Assembly: GCA_963780395.1 (NCBI GenBank)
Contig: CAWABY010000012.1
Span: 1 to 64,000, forward strand
Direction of reading: 5' to 3'
Length of the DNA: 64,000 nucleotides
From: VGBV01 sp963780395
GTDB taxonomy: Bacteria > Actinomycetota > Thermoleophilia > Solirubrobacterales > 70-9
Shown here in pieces: positions 60,201 through 64,000 of the stretch. The position numbers and the translations under genes are program-made. Below the pieces are notes generated by a model. That model saw only the letters and a program-made list of their open reading frames with translations, searched no databases and was not told where the DNA came from. Every line of letters begins with the position of its first letter. The first letter of the stretch is position 1.

Positions 60201-63200
60201 CGTCAGCCGCCATGTGCAAGAGCGAATCCCGGGGGGTGATGCTGACGGTGCTCGCGAACAGCTGAGGGCTGGAGACCAGATTCCCGTTCACGTAGAAGTG
60301 CGCCCGCGTTCCGTCGAACACGACCGCCAGATAGCTCCATTGGCCAAGAGGTCAGGGGGCTGCCCATGGAGGCGCCCGCTAGGCCTCCTGGCGGTCCCGA
60401 AGTAGATGTGGGGAGTGGTGCCGCCGTCCAGCTCCAGCGCGTACTGGTAGCTGGGTGGGCTCATCGTCGCGCTCCAGAACTTGCCGAACGGGACCTGGTC
60501 GCCGCCGCCTCCTAGCGGGTTGATCCACATCGACATGGTCATCGCGTTCCCCGAGAGGTTGATCGACGGCGAGTTCAAGGCCGTCAGGAAGTCGTTGACA
60601 CCGTCGAAGCGCAGGCCGCCGTCGTACCTCCCCGACGTCCAGGTGGGTTCGTTCTGCATGGTCGCGGTGTTGCCGTTTCCGGAGACATCGTTGATCGTCG
60701 TGCCGAGGCTCTCATCGAACGACCAGCCGGCGACCAGCCCCGCCGGTACCGGCGGCGCGGAGTTGGAGACGGTGACCGTTACCGAACTGCTCGACGTGCC
60801 GAAGTTCCCGGCTGCATCGCGAGCCCGGGCCTGCAGGGTGTGCAGGCCGTTCGGCGCCGATGCCGTGTTCCAGGTCATCGAGTACGGAGCGGTGGTGTCC
60901 TCGGCGCCAAGGGGGGCGCCGTCCAGCAGGAACTGCACGCCGGCGACGCCGACGTTGTCGCTCGCGTTGGCGGACACGGTCACGTTCCCTGAGACGACGG
61001 ACCCGGCGGCGGGCGCCGTCATGGACGCGTTCGGGGGCGAGCTGTCCGGCGCCGGCGTGGTGGCGGTCACCACTGCGGATTGGGCGGACTCGTTTCCGGC
61101 GGCATCCCTGGCCAGGATGGCGTAGTCGTAGGTGGTGCCGGGAGTCCGGCCGGAGTCTTGGTAGGCGGTATCCGTGCTCGTCGTGACCAGCGTGCCGTTG
61201 CGAAACAGCTTGTAGCCCGTGACGCCCACGTTGTCGCTGCTCGCGCTCCACGAGAGGTTGATCTGGGTTGACGACGCCACCTGTGCGGCCAGGTTGGCCG
61301 GCACGGTCGGCGGACTGACGTCCAGCGTCCTTGCGGAGGCGGCGGCTGATTGAGCCGAGTTGTTACCCGCAGCGTCATAGGCGCTGACCCTGTAGTCGTA
61401 GAGGGTGGCCTCGTTCAGGCCGACGTCCTGGAAAGAGGTCGTGGTGGAGGTCCCGACCTGAGTCCCGTTGCGGAAGACCTTGTAGCCCGTGACGCCCACG
61501 TTGTCGCTGCTCGCGGACCACGACAGGTCGATCCTCGAGCTGGAGACGGCCGTCGCGCCCAGGTTCGCCGGGATCGTCGGCGGTGCGGTGTCGCCGGGCC
61601 CTGGGCCTTGCGCACCGAGCCGCGTGTTCATGTCGGTCTGGACCTCGAGCTGGCTCTCCGCGCGGTTGTAGACCCGGACGTCGTCCAGGGTGCCTCTGAA
61701 GAACTGCCCCGGGCTCGCGTCCGCTGCCATGTGAAGCAGGGCGTTCCGCGGCGTGATGCTGAGCGGGCTCGTCGAGAGCTGCGGGCTCGAGACCAGGGTC
61801 CCGTTCACGTAGAAGTGCGCGCGCGTCCCGTCGAACACCACCGCCAGGTGGCTCCACTGGCCCAGCGTCAGGGGACCTCCCATGGAGGCACCCGCCAGGC
61901 CTCCGGCGGTCCCGAAGTAGATGTGAGGAGTGGTGCCGCCGTCCAGCTCCAGCCCGTACTGGTAGTAGGGCGAGCTCATCGTGGCGTTCCAGAACTTGCC
62001 GAACGGGACCTGGTCGCCCCCGCCGGCGAGGGGGTTGATCCACATCGACAGCGTCATCGCGCTCCCCGAGAGGTTGATCGACGACGAGTTCGAGGCCCGC
62101 AGGAAGTCATTGGTGCCGTCGAATCGCAGGCCGCCGGCATATTTCCCCGAGGTCCAGGTGGGCCCGTTCTGCAGGGTGGCCGTGTTCCCGTTGCCGGAGA
62201 CGTCGCTTGCGGTCGCGCCGAGGCCATCATCGAAGGGCCAGCCGGCGACGAGTCCTGGAGGCACCGGCGGGGTCGAGTTGGAGACGGTGACCGTGACCGG
62301 GCTCGATGTGCCGAGGTTGCCGGCCGCATCCCGAGCCCGGGCCTGCAGGGTGTGCTGGCCGTTCGGAGCCGATGCGGTGTTCCAGGTCATCGAGTACGGA
62401 GCAGTGGAGTCCTCGGCGTCGAGGGGTGCGCCGTCCAGCAGGAACTGAACGCCGGCGACCCCGACGTTGTCGCTCGCGTTGGCCGAGACGGCCACGTTCC
62501 CCGAGACGATGGTTCCCGGGGCGGGGGCGGTCAGGGACGCGCTCGGAGGCGAGGTTTCGCTCGGCTCGGCCTTGAAGGCCACCATGTGCATCACCCACCG
62601 GTTGCCGTTCTGGGTGGCGGTCGCGCTCTGCGGGCCGGCCGAGGTCACGTTCCTGTCCTCGGTCCTTGTGCCGTTGGCGTTCAAGCGGCTGGTGAAGCCC
62701 GTTCCGGGCGCGGTCACGCTGCTGCTGGAAGAGCCGGCACCGAAGATCAGATCGTCGGCGTTGGTGGTCGTCGACGAACCGCTGCTCATCGCGCTACTTG
62801 TGCCGATGCTGACGGCGCTCGCGTCCAACGGGGCGGTCCGGTTGAGCCCGGAGTACTCGTGGATGAAGAGCTTCCCGAACGACGTGATGGAGGTCCCGAA
62901 TGTCGCGGTGACCGTGTTGGCGCCGCCCGCGATATTCCTGGCGTAGAAGACCTGCGAGCGCCACTGGTTGGTGCTACCCCAGGGCGTCGCGGGCGCGACG
63001 GGCGTGTAGGCATTGCCACGGGTGTCGGACAGGGAGACCGTCCCAGTGTTGCTCCAGGCCACATAGGCGACGATCAGGTTGCCGGCCGTGTTGGGATTGG
63101 TGAAGGCACGATTGTTCACCGTGCCCGAGGTGATTCGGTTCTGTTGGGCCTGGACGAAGGTCCCCGTGGCCGCATCAGCCCAGTGGACGAAGAGCGTCGC

Positions 63201-63281
63201 GGCCAGCAGCGCCCCCGAAACGGCGGTCACGCCGACTAGCTCGAGCCAGCGGGACCGGGCGCGCGCTCGGGGTTGAACCAT
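57239..63281 (-). CDS. Giant exported LamG/Ig/FnIII/sugar-dehydrogenase/PKD protein (many frameshifts)
   Basis: The ATG at 63281 (AAAGG six bases before) encodes a signal anchor (ELVGVTAVSGALLAATLFVH) and an exported chain of about 2,000 residues. Visible order: a beta domain (ITSGTVNNRAFTNPNTAGNL), Ig-like 1, LamG 1 (VSGNGNTATLQNGPTWTSGK), two FnIII domains (RIDLSWSASSDNVGVTGYK each), Ig-like 2, LamG 2, Ig-like 3, a glucose/sorbosone dehydrogenase-type propeller (LPDGRMLVAELAGTIKVLP, DVALDPDFATNRYYYVFYT), a PKD domain (YSWDFGDGTSSTASNPVHTY) and LamG 3 ending SEVQTDMNAGL. The first 3 kb is a clean frame; between about 60.4 and 57.9 kb some ten single-base shifts occur. It likely binds and oxidises polysaccharide-derived sugars at the surface (inference). 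Confidence 0.75.
60110..62550 (-). repeat. Two 0.93-kb direct repeats encoding Ig-like plus LamG modules
   Basis: The segments about 61625-62550 and 60110-61045 encode the same Ig-like and LamG pair in the same order. DNA is closely similar over most of the length, with a constant offset near 1,514 bases (for example 62041 against 60527). The two FnIII domains lie between them. Confidence 0.75.
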
Positions 63282-63416
63282 GCTCATCCTTTGGCCGGGC
63301 CACGACGGCTTGCCGAGGCGTTGGAGCGGCATTCGCTCGTTCTAAGAACCTATGCGCCCAGGGCACGCCCGTCGGCAAGATCATCCAAAGTTGCAACCGC
63401 GCGTCATTGATTTTGG

Positions 63417-64000
63417 TTATAGGTGGGCGAGTCGGTCGAAGACCAGCCGGATCGCCATCGACCCCTCGCCGACCGCGGAGGCGACGCGCTTGATCGATCC
63501 GGAGCGAACGTCCCCGACGGCGAAGACCCCCGGGCGGCTGGTCTCGAGGAAGAATGGGGGATCGCCGTCGTGCTCCGATAGAGCCCCGTCCTCTACGTCG
63601 CGGCCGGTCAGCAGAAACCCGTCATCGTCGGTGGCCAGCTGGCCCTCCAACCACTCGGTGTGTGGCAAAGCACCGATGAAGACGAACAGCGCTTTGGCCG
63701 GGACCACACTCCGCTCGCCTGAGCGGTTGTCGGTGACCGTCACCGTCTCCAGCTCGCGCTCGCCGCCGAGCTCGGCCACCTCCGAGTGAAGGCAGACTTG
63801 GACCAGATCGTTGCGCTCGATCTGGTCGACCAGATACCGCGACATCGACCTACCCAGATCGCCGCCCCGAATCAGGAGCCGGCATTGCGATGCGTGCCGG
63901 GACAGGAACATCGCTGCCTGTCCGGCTGAGTTTCCGCCGCCGACGATCAGAACCGGATCGCCGGCGCAGAGCTGCGCCTCCGCCTGGGTGGCGGCGTAGT
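63417..64000 (-). CDS. Thioredoxin reductase-like FAD/NAD(P)-dependent oxidoreductase, C-terminal part
   Basis: The frame is open to the window edge, so the N-terminus is missing. The NAD(P)-binding fold is visible (VLIVGGGNSAGQAAMFLSRH, then IRGGDLGRSMSRYLVDQI) and the final FAD motif is RPGVFAVGDVRSGSIKRVAS followed by AVGEGSMAIRLVF. It lacks a visible CxxC in the part present. Proteins of this C-terminal type are often fused to an N-terminal cyclic-nucleotide-binding domain in actinobacteria; this cannot be seen here. It lies on the same strand as, and downstream of, unknown sequence. The stop is TAA at 63419-63417. Confidence 0.85.
   Translation of the reverse strand, partial: YAATQAEAQLCAGDPVLIVGGGNSAGQAAMFLSRHASQCRLLIRGGDLGRSMSRYLVDQIERNDLVQVCLHSEVAELGGERELETVTVTDNRSGERSVVPAKALFVFIGALPHTEWLEGQLATDDDGFLLTGRDVEDGALSEHDGDPPFFLETSRPGVFAVGDVRSGSIKRVASAVGEGSMAIRLVFDRLAHL

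Noticed and set aside
61350..63239. 629-codon plus-strand frame opposite the giant protein
   Set aside because: No start signal or domain. The minus strand has clear LamG and FnIII sequence.

Overview
The window is GC-rich, single-chromosome-style bacterial DNA. Its gene content suggests a Gram-positive actinobacterium, most likely class Thermoleophilia (Solirubrobacterales-like). Reasons: very high GC in all codon positions, frequent GTG starts, -10 elements of the TAGGGT/TAGAGT kind, many exported proteins with RTX, PKD, LamG or Ig-like modules, an export segment of the VALGGGAYAAG type, and a c-di-AMP riboswitch of the actinobacterial kind. No tRNA, rRNA, CRISPR array, insertion sequence or prophage was seen. 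Taxonomy is an inference from these features.

Layout. 1-10.4 kb: C-terminal part of a cyclase/AAA/TPR regulator, a GFA-domain protein, a vapBC module, typA, a DEAD-box helicase, a zinc-ribbon/HTH protein, an XRE-nucleotidyltransferase pair, an NTF2-like protein and rlmN. 10.4-16.5 kb: a c-di-AMP riboswitch ahead of a roughly 41-residue membrane protein, an EmrB-type exporter with its divergent TetR regulator and a well-formed operator, exported proteins, a hydrolase and an SRPBCC protein. 16.5-22.5 kb: a broken two-component system (TCS-1) with its boxes, a Cys-containing exported protein, a copper monooxygenase-like/cupredoxin protein, a cupin and a CBS protein. 22.6-33.9 kb: exported M14 peptidase with PKD and RTX, a membrane adenylate cyclase, an NlpC/P60 hydrolase, an alpha/beta hydrolase, an enoyl-CoA hydratase, an exported lipase-like protein, an acyl-ACP thioesterase, a second zinc-ribbon/HTH protein and an exported GDPD.

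34-39.6 kb holds an intact OmpR-type two-component system (TCS-2) followed by two PepSY-like exported proteins and two paralogous lipoproteins. Every promoter region in this block carries tandem 11-bp direct repeats with a CTCAT/CTCAC core, so the block looks like one compact cell-envelope regulon. 39.7-42.6 kb: UBP zinc finger, a disrupted MMPL transporter and a divergent ArsR regulator around a perfect palindrome. 42.6-47.7 kb: a five-gene, leftward operon (two flavin amine oxidases, a nitrilase-family hydrolase, a phosphotriesterase-like hydrolase and a surface protein). 47.8-64 kb: mostly envelope and exported proteins (EEP lipoprotein, L,D-transpeptidase, peroxiredoxin, Ig-repeat protein, TolB/RTX protein, PhoD-like phosphatase), then a roughly 2,000-residue LamG/FnIII/sugar-dehydrogenase/PKD protein, and the end of a thioredoxin-reductase-like protein.

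A caution runs through the whole annotation: at least fifteen genes are interrupted by single-base frameshifts, clustered near 16.9-18.7, 40.0-42.4 and 57.9-60.4 kb. The conserved protein sequence usually resumes immediately in another frame, which points to indel errors in a long-read or metagenomic assembly more than to true gene decay. Several stop codons and start sites below are therefore corrected by inference, and this is stated in each entry.
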